DNA of 64,000 bases from Sphingobacteriales bacterium (GCA_014763615.1 JACXVB010000011.1:27435-91434); one strand, 5' to 3'; positions 1 to 8,705 are shown, counted from the stretch's first letter. A program made the numbers and translations. The notes: generated from the letters alone by a model not told the origin.

Positions 1-141
1 AAAATCGGCATAGTTGATAACGGCTTTTACCGTGTTAGGCGGTAAATCGAAATCTTTAGCTTTAGTGCTTTCTTGTGAAGTAGCATAAAAACCTAAGGCA
101 AAGAGGAACACCAGCAAAACATATTTTAGGCCAAGTTTCAT
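1..141 (-). CDS. Secreted protein, N-terminal fragment (cut by window edge)
   Basis: An ATG at 141 on the minus strand opens a frame that runs off the left edge of the window without a stop, so only 47 residues are visible. They begin MKLGLKYVLLVFLFALGFYA, a short basic start followed by a hydrophobic stretch typical of a Sec signal peptide, and continue with a polar segment (TSQESTKAKDFDLPP). The function cannot be judged from this piece. It lies 12 bp downstream of the next minus-strand gene and probably belongs to the same transcription unit. Confidence 0.55.
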   Translation of the reverse strand, partial: MKLGLKYVLLVFLFALGFYATSQESTKAKDFDLPPNTVKAVINYADF

Positions 142-153
142 TTTATAACCGCA

Positions 154-2415
154 TTAATTTGTTTTATTGCTATAAGCGCCACTGTATTTTTGAAGCCGTT
201 CTTTCGATTTTTTACGAACAAAATCTCTTTGTTCAACGGTTAGGTTGGGTAATAACTTTATTAAAGCTACACGCTGTGGCAACTTCATTAGTAATTCAAA
301 AGCGGCATCTGGGCTTTTTGTGTAAACCTCTTTAAACATTGCGGTACAAGACTGAATGATTTTCTCGGCAGCATAACCTTTTTGTTCCCAACTTTTCAGT
401 TGGTTCTCCATATAACTTTTCAAACCATTCAAGTTCGTTCGGTAAGCTGCCATATAGGCTCCGGCTTCGGCTGATAAACCGCTGTAAGGATCAGCGTTAT
501 TAACGGTTGAATTGGCAATATTTGTATTGTTTTGTACTGTATGATTGCTATTTACAGTAGAAGTTTTGGTTGTGATTGGGACATTATCGTTAATACCCAA
601 ATAACTAAAAAGCCCTTCAACATACATCCCAACTTGGTTGTTGTAAAGTTTTTTAATCGTTTCATTTGGCGATTGGGAGTAAATCATGATTGCTTTTCCG
701 TTTTTATCAAGCATAGCGTTAATTAATTCTATGGTTAAACCGTTATCTCCAATGATATACCTGATATTAACAATCCCTTTATCTTGCTCCGTAATTTTTT
801 GTGTCCATATTCCATCAATTTGATAGGTTTTGGTTGCTCCACCTACAAAACTGTAACTACCAATTTTTTTAAGGTTATCGATATATTTATTGATGGCAAC
901 TAACGCTGTTTCTTTGGTGTATTTGCCGTTATACAGACGAGATTGTGTTCCCGCATTATTCGTTTTTACACTTGATGTTGGGGTGGAATTGATTGGTACT
1001 GCGGGAGATTTGTTAATTTCAACAGCATTTGTTTTAGAACTGGTAGGGCTTGTTGGTGTGTTACTAGCAAGCTCGAGTTTATCTGTTGCTGGGTTGTACT
1101 TTTTGCCCGCATATAATTTATTTAATGTTGCTTTAGCTGTTCCTGGTAAGTAGTAAAGTGGATTGCCATTTTCATCTTTAATTACACCATCACCATTTTG
1201 TAAATTAATTAGTTTGTGTGTAGGGTTTTCCTTGGCATTTTGTTTTCCCTCTATAACAACAACAAAGATATTATCTCCAGTTTTTAGATAGACCACATTA
1301 TCTTGAGGCGATATGGGCTGAAGTGGATAATAGCCTGATGTATTTGCAAGGTCTAAATCTCCATAAAAAGTTTGATTCAATATTTTATCATAAACCAAAT
1401 AAACAGGAGCGTTATATACTTTTAAAGCTCCATTACGCATCCCATTGGTTGTGTTTCCCAAAAAAGCACCTCTGTAGCCCAACATAGGTGAAGAACCCTT
1501 TCTAAGAAGTAAAGTATAAGGACTATTTACCAATACTTTAGCGAATACTTGTTTTTGAGCTGATTTTGCATCATCAAAAGCATTTTCTATGATGTAGTAT
1601 TTTTCGCTAAAAGGATTATAAATGATGATGTCTTTTCTTTGAAGAACTTCTTTGAAAAGGAAATCAGCTTTTTGTTCGTTAATATAAAATTTACAATTGA
1701 AAAGAGGGTCTGATGAAGCGTAAGTAGACTTGGTATAAATTACCGAAATATCATTGTTAGTACGATCAACATCGTTGTAATAAATGGCATTTTCAAAACC
1801 AACCTTATTTCCAAGCTTATCATATTTTAAATTGAACAATTTATCGTTACGACCAATTTCTAAACCGTTTTTATAAATATACTTTGTAATAGCCGCAGGA
1901 TTTGTTGAAAGGTCTTTTTCGGTAACAATAAGCTGATCACCATTTTTTAGATAGCTAAATTCTTTAATAGTTCCTCCCGTGATACTTTTAATAAGTCTTC
2001 CTTTTTCATCATAAGTATAGGCAACGTTATAACCTTTTGTGTTACTTAAATTAGTTAGCAAACCTTTCGCGTTGTAAATATATCTTTGGGTTTGTATCCC
2101 CAATGAGGCATAAGTATATTTTACCAAATATCCCTGACTATTAAATTCATAAGATTTGCCCTCGGTATCTGCATAAAGCACTCCATTTTTATATAGATAG
2201 TGCAAACCTCTACTAAGACTGAACTCATAAATAAGCATTCCCTCTTTAGAGAATACTTTTTGCCCATAAGCATAAACATCTCCCTTAAGGTTAAAATGCT
2301 CTTTTTTAAATTTTAATGCAATGGGGTTCATTGGCGCATTTACCCAATCTATTTTTTGAGCTTGGCTTTTAAAAACAATTACCAAAATCACTATAAGAAA
2401 GATTAATTTTTTCAT
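154..2415 (-). CDS. Large secreted protein with YD/RHS-like N-terminal repeats
   Basis: This 753-residue protein starts with a clear signal peptide (MKKLIFLIVILVIVFKSQA, cleavage near residue 20), so it is exported. Residues about 50-210 hold repeated Tyr/Gly/Asp-rich strands such as YTYDEKGRLI and YIYNAKGLL, which resemble the YD/RHS beta repeats of Bacteroidota cell-surface proteins. Two Ser/Thr/Asn-rich linkers (about 455-500 and 635-670) separate a middle alpha/beta region from a helical C-terminus. No catalytic motif was seen. It is the largest member of a cluster of minus-strand secreted proteins. Exact function unknown; the YD-repeat reading is by eye. Confidence 0.7.
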   Translation of the reverse strand: MKKLIFLIVILVIVFKSQAQKIDWVNAPMNPIALKFKKEHFNLKGDVYAYGQKVFSKEGMLIYEFSLSRGLHYLYKNGVLYADTEGKSYEFNSQGYLVKYTYASLGIQTQRYIYNAKGLLTNLSNTKGYNVAYTYDEKGRLIKSITGGTIKEFSYLKNGDQLIVTEKDLSTNPAAITKYIYKNGLEIGRNDKLFNLKYDKLGNKVGFENAIYYNDVDRTNNDISVIYTKSTYASSDPLFNCKFYINEQKADFLFKEVLQRKDIIIYNPFSEKYYIIENAFDDAKSAQKQVFAKVLVNSPYTLLLRKGSSPMLGYRGAFLGNTTNGMRNGALKVYNAPVYLVYDKILNQTFYGDLDLANTSGYYPLQPISPQDNVVYLKTGDNIFVVVIEGKQNAKENPTHKLINLQNGDGVIKDENGNPLYYLPGTAKATLNKLYAGKKYNPATDKLELASNTPTSPTSSKTNAVEINKSPAVPINSTPTSSVKTNNAGTQSRLYNGKYTKETALVAINKYIDNLKKIGSYSFVGGATKTYQIDGIWTQKITEQDKGIVNIRYIIGDNGLTIELINAMLDKNGKAIMIYSQSPNETIKKLYNNQVGMYVEGLFSYLGINDNVPITTKTSTVNSNHTVQNNTNIANSTVNNADPYSGLSAEAGAYMAAYRTNLNGLKSYMENQLKSWEQKGYAAEKIIQSCTAMFKEVYTKSPDAAFELLMKLPQRVALIKLLPNLTVEQRDFVRKKSKERLQKYSGAYSNKTN

Positions 2416-2420
2416 GCTTT

Positions 2421-2639
2421 TTAAGTTTTGATGTTTACATTGGGTTTAGCATATTGGTTAACCACAATTTTTAAGAGCAAAAAGTGCAAAATAATAATTA
2501 CAGATCCCCACAAATTATCGGGCATAAATACATCTGGGTAATTTTTCACCACAAAAAACATTAAAACCGCACCTACAATAATAGAAATGTGCAACACAAT
2601 GGTATTAGGGTTGAAAACTTCAAAATAAATTTGTATCAC
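2421..2639 (-). CDS. Small two-helix membrane protein
   Basis: This 72-residue frame has two strongly hydrophobic segments (about residues 14-32 and 44-60) and a short polar C-terminus ending in PNVNIKT. It looks like a small inner-membrane protein. It lies only 5 bp upstream of the large secreted protein and is codirectional with it, which supports a real gene in one unit. No family recognised. Confidence 0.5.
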   Translation of the reverse strand: MIQIYFEVFNPNTIVLHISIIVGAVLMFFVVKNYPDVFMPDNLWGSVIIILHFLLLKIVVNQYAKPNVNIKT

Positions 2640-2702
2640 TTGCGCAGTTTTATGCAGCTATATCCTTTCTAGCACAGTGAATATCAGATTGATATTGAAA
2701 AA

Positions 2703-3158
2703 TCAATTTTGAAAAAACAGTACTTGCATATTGGCAATCATAATTTCGGTATTGTTTGCTCCAGTTTCACCGCCAGTCATTTGTGTTACACCCTTTTGAT
2801 ATTCATTAATATCTTTTGCTGCTTCACCGCTTACAATTGTAAAACCAGCATCAGTCAACTTTTTTTCTGCCTTTTTGTAGGCATTATCCGTAATAGTTTG
2901 AATGTCTTGCTCTGTTAATTCGCTAACTAAAGCTGCTGTCATGTTTACATCAGCTTTAAGGTTTCTATCTCTACCAGTTGCAGATCCTTCAACTAAATAT
3001 TGATAGCCAATACTAAACTCTTTGAAGTAAACTTTTTTGGGCGCATTTTTTAATTTTTTGCTCCCAAAATCATCAACTTTAATATCATTTTCGGTAATGA
3101 TTTGGCCTAAAGCTGTTAAAGGCATCAATAACATTAATGTGTAAACTAATTTTCTCAT
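2703..3158 (-). CDS. Secreted protein of unknown function
   Basis: A 151-residue protein starts MRKLVYTLMLLMPLTALGQ, a signal peptide with likely cleavage after ALG. The mature part (residues 20-151) is mixed alpha/beta and polar, with a helical Lys-rich region (AYKKAEKKLTDAGFTI) and a hydrophobic C-terminal strand (IMIANMQVLFF). No motif was recognised. It is preceded by the lipoprotein gene at 3196-3699 with a 37-bp gap, so the two are probably cotranscribed. Confidence 0.65.
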   Translation of the reverse strand: MRKLVYTLMLLMPLTALGQIITENDIKVDDFGSKKLKNAPKKVYFKEFSIGYQYLVEGSATGRDRNLKADVNMTAALVSELTEQDIQTITDNAYKKAEKKLTDAGFTIVSGEAAKDINEYQKGVTQMTGGETGANNTEIMIANMQVLFFQN

Positions 3159-3195
3159 GTCTATTTTTTTTTGTGGTTTTTAAGTGTTTTTAATT

Positions 3196-3699
3196 TCATC
3201 GAACATCAGATAATTTGATGTCGGTGAAAATCCCGTCGCTTACTTCTATTATGATGCCTGTTGGCTCGTTGTTATTGATGTATTTTTCAAACTTTCCGCT
3301 AAAAATTCCCGAAACTTTAAAGCTGCCTGTTTTTTGATATTTGGTAACTTTAAAAGTGCCTGATTTTGCAGTATAAATTACTTTATCTTCTCCTGTAAAA
3401 TATTGTAGCTTAGCATTTCCACTAGCTTTTGCACCATCGCTAATGGTATAATCACCCTCACTTATCCCGTAAAAATTTATTGAAAATTGTTCGGCGCCAT
3501 TTTCAGCTTTTACTGCTGTATGGTCATCTGCTAGGATATATCCGCTTCCAGCAGGGTTATAAACCTTACCATCAATTTTGCAACTCAATTCACCCGCCTT
3601 TGCAGCAGAATTAGCTTCATCATTTTTTTTACAGGATGTTAAAAGAACAAAACCTAAAACTATAAGTAGAATAGGCGATTTGAATTGGTATGTTTTCAT
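3196..3699 (-). CDS. Lipoprotein, beta-rich, Bacteroidota type
   Basis: A 167-residue protein with a lipoprotein signal peptide: the lipobox LLTSC places the lipid-modified Cys at residue 23, followed by KKND. The remainder alternates short beta-strand-like segments (SCKIDGKVYNPAG, FSINFYGISEGDYTI, GTFKVTKYQKTGSFKVSG), consistent with a beta-sandwich of the small Bacteroidota cell-surface lipoproteins. Substrate or partner unknown. It is first in the minus-strand cluster; the about 700 bp upstream must hold its promoter, but no clear TAnnTTTG box was found there on that strand. Confidence 0.7.
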   Translation of the reverse strand: MKTYQFKSPILLIVLGFVLLTSCKKNDEANSAAKAGELSCKIDGKVYNPAGSGYILADDHTAVKAENGAEQFSINFYGISEGDYTISDGAKASGNAKLQYFTGEDKVIYTAKSGTFKVTKYQKTGSFKVSGIFSGKFEKYINNNEPTGIIIEVSDGIFTDIKLSDVR

Positions 3700-3975
3700 T
3701 AAATTATGGATTAAGACTTTATTAAATTAAATATTTGATACAATTTTAATCATAAGTTTAGGGCATATATATAGGGCAAATGCCCCATTTTAAGATGAAA
3801 GCAGTTTTTGATTTTAAATTGGATCAGGATTGTAATTGAATATCTTTAAAATGATATAAAGAATTATTTATAAAAATAATTGTGTTCTATAAGCTAAGGA
3901 TTAGCATAAAATTCGTTTTGTTAATGGATTTAGATTTTTAATTTGGATACCTCAGAAAAGAACCCCTTGAATAAC

Positions 3976-4165
3976 TTATTTATCCTGCAACCAAATGAGT
4001 GCTTTAAAAAGCCCATTGAGCCAATTCTGTATGTTTATTTTTGCCAGGGCATCAGGTCTGATAAAGGCTAGGGATAGTTATTACCTGTATTTAGCCGTTA
4101 ACCTAAATGCTTTAAGAATGAGGATAGCAATCATAGCTGTCCATATTTGTGCCATCGAATAATTT
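3976..4165 (-). pseudogene. Decayed C-terminal remnant of an IS4-type transposase
   Basis: On the minus strand, 4165 to about 4094 reads SMAQIWTAMIAILILKAFR and then hits a stop. After a frame change the downstream part reads ALAKINIQNWLNGLFKAL before a stop at 3976-3978. AQIWTAMIAILILK followed by a segment like xLRLNxxxKIDLxxWL is the usual C-terminal end of Bacteroidota IS4-family DDE transposases, known to me from the family. The rest of the gene and terminal repeats are not visible, so this is a small inactive relic. Confidence 0.45.
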
Positions 4166-4409
4166 TGTAGGAGGTATACCTCCATTTTCTGACTTTTTTT
4201 GAGGATAAGGAATATGTTGAGGTATAGTATCATCTTCTTGTTTTAATTCATTAATTTCTTAATAAAAAGATCTTAATGATTCAAACGGATTTACCGTTTA
4301 ATTAGGCTTTCAAATTTAAAAATGAACCTCTCCTTATACTTTAGAAATTTAAAATCAAGATTCTTAAACTTAACTGACAACAAAGAAAGAAAACTCACCA
4401 CCTAATAAT

Positions 4410-4417
4410 TACCTTTG
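4410..4417 (+). promoter_or_regulatory. Bacteroidota -7 promoter box for mnmE
   Basis: TACCTTTG matches the Bacteroidota sigma-A -7 consensus TAnnTTTG exactly. It lies only 6 bp before the ATG at 4424, so transcription would begin at or next to the start codon, giving a leaderless or nearly leaderless mRNA. No good -33 TTTG was found at the expected distance. Confidence 0.45.
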
Positions 4418-4423
4418 CAGTTC

Positions 4424-5791
4424 ATGAATCAATTTCAAGAAGATACCATTGTAGCACTGGCTACTCCTAACGGAATTGGCGCTATCGGGGTGATTAGATT
4501 ATCTGGTCCGGAGGCGATACAAATCATCAATGCCGTTTTTAAGGGTAAAGATTTAAGCAAACAAGCTACACATACCCTCCATTTTGGAACCATCAAAGAC
4601 GGAGCAAATATTGTGGATGAAGTGTTGGTTTCTTTATTCATCGCACCTCAATCATACACCAAAGAAAACGTGGTAGAGATCAGCTGTCATGGTTCTTCTT
4701 ACATCATCGATAACATCATTAAACTCCTGATTAAGCAAGGCGCAAGATTAGCAAAACCCGGCGAATTTACTTTAAGAGCCTTTTTAAATGGAGGTTTAGA
4801 TTTGTCTCAGGCAGAAGCCGTGGCAGATTTAATTGCATCTAATTCTAAAGCATCGCATCAATTGGCTATGCAACAAATGCGTGGTGGTTTTTCTAACGAG
4901 TTGAAGATATTAAGAGAGCAGCTCATTCACTTTGCTTCTATGATTGAGTTAGAATTGGATTTCTCTGAGGAGGATGTGGAGTTTGCCAATCGTGATGATT
5001 TGCGACGTTTAATCTCAAATCTCCAATCTATTATCTCAAATCTAATCCGCTCTTTCGATTTAGGCAATGTGATTAAAAACGGGGTTCCAGTAGTAATTGC
5101 CGGTAAACCTAATGTAGGCAAATCTACCTTATTAAACGCTTTATTAAATGAGGAAAGAGCCATCGTATCAGAAATTGCTGGAACTACCAGAGATACCGTA
5201 GAGGATGAAATCACCATCAAAGGCGTTCGTTTTCGTTTTATTGATACAGCGGGCATCCGCGAAACGCAGGATATTATTGAAGCCAAAGGAGTAGAGCGTA
5301 CTTTCGAAAAAATCAAGAGTTCGGCTATTGTTCTGTATCTGTTTGATCCTTCAGAAACACAGGAGGAAGAACTATCCAAAATCATTCAAGATTTAAAAGC
5401 CGTAACCGAAGAGAATAACAGCACTTTATTGGTGGTTTCTAATAAGTCGGACATTCATCCTTTGGCAACAGAAAACACTGGTGTTTTGGAAATATCAGCC
5501 AAAGAGAAATTGAATTTAGAAAAGCTTGAGCAGGCTTTATTGGCAGCAGTAAATTTAAATCAGTTAAATTCTGATGAGGTAATCATTAGCAATATTCGTC
5601 ATCTAGAAGCATTAAAAAAGACCGATGAAGCCCTTAACCGAGTACTTTACGGGATTGATAATCCCATCACTTCCGACTTTTTAGCTTTAGATATCAAACA
5701 AGCCCTACATTATCTCGGCGAAATTGTTGGAACCGTTACCACAGATGACCTGCTTGATAATATCTTCTCTAAATTCTGTATCGGAAAGTAA
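4424..5791 (+). CDS. mnmE: tRNA modification GTPase MnmE
   Basis: A 455-residue GTPase that, with MnmG, forms the 5-carboxymethylaminomethyl group on wobble uridine 34 of several tRNAs. The N-terminal folate-binding domain (about 1-120) is followed by the helical domain, into which a Ras-like G domain is inserted: G1 GKPNVGKS near 227, G3 DTAG near 274, G4 NKSD near 340. It ends in the family-defining CIGK, whose Cys is required for modification. The frame extends upstream to a TTG, but the ATG at 4424 gives MNQFQEDTIVALATP, the usual N-terminus. The last six codons, FCIGK plus stop, are the left attachment site of the downstream element; the gene stays intact. Confidence 0.97.
   Translation: MNQFQEDTIVALATPNGIGAIGVIRLSGPEAIQIINAVFKGKDLSKQATHTLHFGTIKDGANIVDEVLVSLFIAPQSYTKENVVEISCHGSSYIIDNIIKLLIKQGARLAKPGEFTLRAFLNGGLDLSQAEAVADLIASNSKASHQLAMQQMRGGFSNELKILREQLIHFASMIELELDFSEEDVEFANRDDLRRLISNLQSIISNLIRSFDLGNVIKNGVPVVIAGKPNVGKSTLLNALLNEERAIVSEIAGTTRDTVEDEITIKGVRFRFIDTAGIRETQDIIEAKGVERTFEKIKSSAIVLYLFDPSETQEEELSKIIQDLKAVTEENNSTLLVVSNKSDIHPLATENTGVLEISAKEKLNLEKLEQALLAAVNLNQLNSDEVIISNIRHLEALKKTDEALNRVLYGIDNPITSDFLALDIKQALHYLGEIVGTVTTDDLLDNIFSKFCIGK
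5774..5791 (+). repeat. attL: left attachment site in mnmE
   Basis: TTCTGTATCGGAAAGTAA encodes Phe-Cys-Ile-Gly-Lys-stop of MnmE and recurs with one mismatch at 32709-32726. Positions 5777-5791 are exact. It is the probable crossover core of the element's tyrosine recombinase. Confidence 0.85.
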
Positions 5792-5856
5792 TTTGTTTTC
5801 CGATTTCTTCTAAGTGCTTGTTTTTGTTGGGTTTTAGCCGTTTTTACTTTCCTTTA

Positions 5857-5938
5857 TTTGTTGCCAAACTACTCTTTTTTGCTTATATTTGTTGCCAGAT
5901 TGTTGCCCTGAAAAGTTGCCCTTGTTGTTGGGCAACAA
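5857..5938 (+). promoter_or_regulatory. Left cluster of TTTGTTGCC repeats (probable integrase arm sites)
   Basis: Three direct copies occur at 5857-5865 (TTTGTTGCC), 5888-5896 (TTTGTTGCC) and 5899-5907 (ATTGTTGCC). A partial copy GTTGCC lies at 5915-5920, and an inverted copy at 5931-5938 forms the palindrome CTTGTTG/CAACAAG (5921-5939). Start spacing 31 then 11 bp matches the right-end cluster. Arm-type sites of this sort are bound by the N-terminal domain of tyrosine recombinases or by excision factors; that role is inferred. Confidence 0.5.
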
Positions 5939-6007
5939 GTTGGAGAGAAAATGTCACACATAGACACACTCTGACATTCAAAGGTACTAAAGGACAAATA
6001 CAGGCAC

Positions 6008-6382
6008 ATGGCTAGCAACATAGAAATCACCAAAAAATGTCTCTACTGCGGTAAGGAGTACACAGCTAAAACGCTAACTACAAAGTATTGCGGCCACACC
6101 TGCAACAGTCGCCACTATAAGCAACTGAAGCGGGAAGAAAAGTTGAACAACTTCAAAGAAGCTCAGGCAAAGCCCGAGCAACAGCCGCAGCAATCATTTG
6201 ACATTGCATTACAACAAAAAGAGTTTCTCAGCATTGATGAAGCTGCAAAACTTATTGGTGCAAGCCGCAGAACTATACACCGCCTTATATCCGGCAACAA
6301 ACTCCAAGTTGGTAAGGTTGGCAGTCGTACCATCATTACACGAAAAGCAATTGATAATCTCTTTAATACACAAGCCGTATGA
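6008..6382 (+). CDS. Zinc-finger plus excisionase-type HTH protein
   Basis: This 124-residue protein has an N-terminal zinc-finger-like motif (CLYC near residues 12-15 and CGHTC near 28-32, with nearby His) and a C-terminal winged HTH of the MerR/excisionase type (FLSIDEAAKLIGASRRTIHR, about residues 77-96, then a wing with KVGSRTIITRKAI). It is first in an operon with the integrase and its stop overlaps the integrase start (ATGA at 6379-6382). It is probably the recombination directionality factor or a regulator acting on the TTTGTTGCC sites just upstream. A plain transcription regulator is the alternative. Confidence 0.75.
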   Translation: MASNIEITKKCLYCGKEYTAKTLTTKYCGHTCNSRHYKQLKREEKLNNFKEAQAKPEQQPQQSFDIALQQKEFLSIDEAAKLIGASRRTIHRLISGNKLQVGKVGSRTIITRKAIDNLFNTQAV

Positions 6383-7485
6383 AAGTAACACTCAGACAAC
6401 GCACCAAAGGCGATAAGGTTAGCCTTTATCTTGATTACTACCACAAGGGAAAAAGGGAGTATGAATATTTAGAACTGTACCTGTTTCCAGAGCCGGAGAA
6501 AGGCAAACTCACTAAGGAGCAAAAAGAATCCAACAAGGAAACCCTTGCACTGGCTGAAAGCATCCGTTCAAAGCGACAGATAGAAATACAGAACGGTATT
6601 TATGGCTTTCAGGATCAAAGCAAATTAAAAGGCAGCTTCCTGCGTTATGTGGAGTATTTAGCCGAGAAAAGGAAAAGCAGCCAGGGCAATTATGATAATT
6701 GGGATAGTGCTTTGAAACACCTGAAAAAGTATGTGAAGTTTGACGTTTCATTTGGGCAGGTAGATAAGAACTGGCTGGATGGTTTCAGGGAATACTTGAT
6801 GAAGGAAGCAAAGACCCCAAGCAAGCAGCCCCTTTCACAAAATTCACAAAGCAGCTACTTCAACAAAATCAGGGCAGCATTAAAGCAAGCATACAAAGAA
6901 GGCATCATCAAGCAGAACCCTGCCGACCTTGTGGACGGCATCAAGCCCGGTGAACCTGAAAGAGAATTTCTCACTTATGAAGAACTGCAAGCAGTTGCAA
7001 AAGCTGAGTGTGAAATCCCATTATTGAAAACTGCTTTCCTGTTCAGTGCAATGACTGGCCTCCGTTGGTCAGACGTTCAGAAGATGGTTTGGTCAGAAGT
7101 TCAGCATAGCAAAGAAGTTGGTTATTACATACGCTTCCGGCAGAAGAAAACCAAAGGAGCAGAAACATTGCCAATATCAGAGCAAGCCTTCGGCTTATTG
7201 GGTGAAAGAGGAAACCCGGAGGACCGTGTTTTCATTGGCTTAAAATACAGTGCATGGCATAACCTCAAATTGCAACAATGGGTAATGCGTGGAGGTGTAA
7301 CAAAAACAATCACCTTCCATTGTGCAAGGCACACCTACGCCACATTACAATTAACTTTAGGAACGGACATTTACACCGTATCAAAATTATTAGGTCATAA
7401 GGATTTAAAAACAACGCAGATATATGCAAAGATTATTGACGACAAGAAGAAGGTAGCTGCTAATAAAATTGTACTCGACTTATGA
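6379..7485 (+). CDS. Tyrosine recombinase / integrase
   Basis: A 368-residue site-specific recombinase that would integrate and excise the element at mnmE. The N-terminal residues (VTLRQRTKGDKVSLYLDYY) form a beta-stranded arm-binding region, residues about 75-190 the SAM-like core-binding domain, and 200-368 the catalytic domain. The catalytic residues are visible: Arg in TGLRWSDV (near 228), HxxR in HCARHTYA (near 314-317), His in LLGHKDLKTTQIYAKI (near 340), and the nucleophile Tyr near 349. Start and stop overlap both neighbours by ATGA, so the three genes are translationally coupled. Confidence 0.95.
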   Translation: MKVTLRQRTKGDKVSLYLDYYHKGKREYEYLELYLFPEPEKGKLTKEQKESNKETLALAESIRSKRQIEIQNGIYGFQDQSKLKGSFLRYVEYLAEKRKSSQGNYDNWDSALKHLKKYVKFDVSFGQVDKNWLDGFREYLMKEAKTPSKQPLSQNSQSSYFNKIRAALKQAYKEGIIKQNPADLVDGIKPGEPEREFLTYEELQAVAKAECEIPLLKTAFLFSAMTGLRWSDVQKMVWSEVQHSKEVGYYIRFRQKKTKGAETLPISEQAFGLLGERGNPEDRVFIGLKYSAWHNLKLQQWVMRGGVTKTITFHCARHTYATLQLTLGTDIYTVSKLLGHKDLKTTQIYAKIIDDKKKVAANKIVLDL

Positions 7486-8507
7486 ACAATGAACTAAATC
7501 TATATCACAAAATTTTGTTCTTGGAGCTTCGCCCCTGGACTAACAGAGAAGTTGCAGAAACCAAATACAAAGAACTGATGCAAGGCATCAGCAAGGAGCA
7601 TTTTTCTTTTCAGCCACTTTATGAAGTTGATTTTCCAAAACCATTGACAGCAAAGCGGAAGTACTATTTTTCAATAATTGAGAATGAAGCAACAAACTAC
7701 CTAAACAACTTTCAGCAAATCATTGCCGGTGCATTGAATGAAAAAGAAAAGCAGTATTGGGTACATACCACACTTACAAAAGTCCTATCACAAAAACTGA
7801 GAGAAGTAAGCAAGGTAATTGATGATAGCCAATACTTTTTTCAGCAGCTTTCAGCAGCTTCAAAAGCCTCCACACCTGAAAGCAAAATTCAAGATGAAGC
7901 GTACATTCTCCAATACCTCAAATATCAACTCATAAGAATTTACTTGGAGATTCAGGAAACATTCTCCAGCCACTTAAAGGAAGAAGCCATATCAGAAGAA
8001 GAATTGCATCAGCAATATTTTTCGGAGCAAGCTCCTTCAAAATCTTTCATTATAGAAGCAGTAAAACTCAACTTGCCTTTACCTGCTTCGCAGGTTACGG
8101 CAAAGCCTCAAACGGTGCAGTTTACAGTAAAAGCATTTGATTTTCGTACAGAGAAGAAAGGCATCATTCCTTATGAAGCTATCATCAAAGATTCAGGCAG
8201 GTTCTCCCGATTTGAGGAGGAACTTTTCTCACATGAATTGATTGATGAAAACTACAACTTCAAAAACCAGCACGGCCAAATACAAGAACTGGCAGCCATA
8301 TTCCAAACCCTGATTAAGAAGGGCTACTTCAACAAGCGGCAGTTCCCAAAGAACAAGGAGATTAAGCCTGTTGATATTCGCAAGTTTTTAGACCACCGCT
8401 ACAACTCCAATACAGATAAACAATTCCGTACCTGGGCGAATAAGCCTGATGAATTGGCTGATTTTGTAAGCAGCAAATATTGGATTGACAAATTACCGAC
8501 TTCCTGA
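7482..8507 (+). CDS. Unknown protein coupled to the integrase
   Basis: A 341-residue, mostly helical soluble protein whose ATG overlaps the integrase stop (ATGA). The N-terminal two thirds is rich in Gln, Glu and Lys with probable coiled helices. The C-terminal part (about 255-341: ELAAIFQTLIKKGYFN ... RKFLDHRYN ... FRTWANKPDELADFV) resembles the C-terminal region of RteC-like and related Bacteroidota mobile-element proteins, in which a helical domain precedes a basic end. That resemblance is weak and by eye. Position suggests a role in excision or regulation. Confidence 0.65.
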   Translation: MNNELNLYHKILFLELRPWTNREVAETKYKELMQGISKEHFSFQPLYEVDFPKPLTAKRKYYFSIIENEATNYLNNFQQIIAGALNEKEKQYWVHTTLTKVLSQKLREVSKVIDDSQYFFQQLSAASKASTPESKIQDEAYILQYLKYQLIRIYLEIQETFSSHLKEEAISEEELHQQYFSEQAPSKSFIIEAVKLNLPLPASQVTAKPQTVQFTVKAFDFRTEKKGIIPYEAIIKDSGRFSRFEEELFSHELIDENYNFKNQHGQIQELAAIFQTLIKKGYFNKRQFPKNKEIKPVDIRKFLDHRYNSNTDKQFRTWANKPDELADFVSSKYWIDKLPTS

Positions 8508-8705
8508 ATTGCGGTAATTTGCTGTCAATTTACCATTTCAAATTTCCACTCTTTTTCTGAAACCCTTTACTGGCAAGGCTTTTAGCCTTGTCCAAATTTC
8601 CATTTTCAAGACTACCAGAGCCTTATTCTGAGCTTTGTATCGTCATCGGGAATCGGTGATGACTTTTGGCCAGAAGTCCATTTCTAACAATTAATAAATA
8701 AGAAA
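8508..8705. promoter_or_regulatory. Intergenic hairpins before the HTH/primase operon
   Basis: Two small inverted repeats lie in this 198-bp gap: CAAGGCT ttt AGCCTTG (8574-8590), which could end the integrase operon, and GTCATC/GATGAC (8642-8663) about 40 bp before the first HTH gene, which could be an operator or leader hairpin. A TTTG at 8634-8637 might be a -33 element, but the partnering -7 box is poor. Confidence 0.35.

Larger units (their letters stand above)
3700..4423. other. Intergenic region upstream of mnmE
   Basis: This AT-rich gap of about 720 bp separates the lipoprotein gene from the divergently read mnmE. It holds a decayed transposase tail (3976-4165, minus strand), a small GGGCA/TGCCC hairpin at 3774-3785, and at its right end the presumed mnmE promoter. 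I see no other coding or RNA gene. Confidence 0.5.

Noticed and set aside
4927..5385. 152-residue minus-strand open frame opposite mnmE
   Set aside because: It is fully antisense to the G domain of MnmE, is rich in Ser, and has no independent support; a shadow of mnmE codon use.
5921..5939. CTTGTTG/CAACAAG palindrome as an mnmE terminator
   Set aside because: There is no T-run after it, and it contains the TTGTTGCC motif, so a protein-binding role is more likely.
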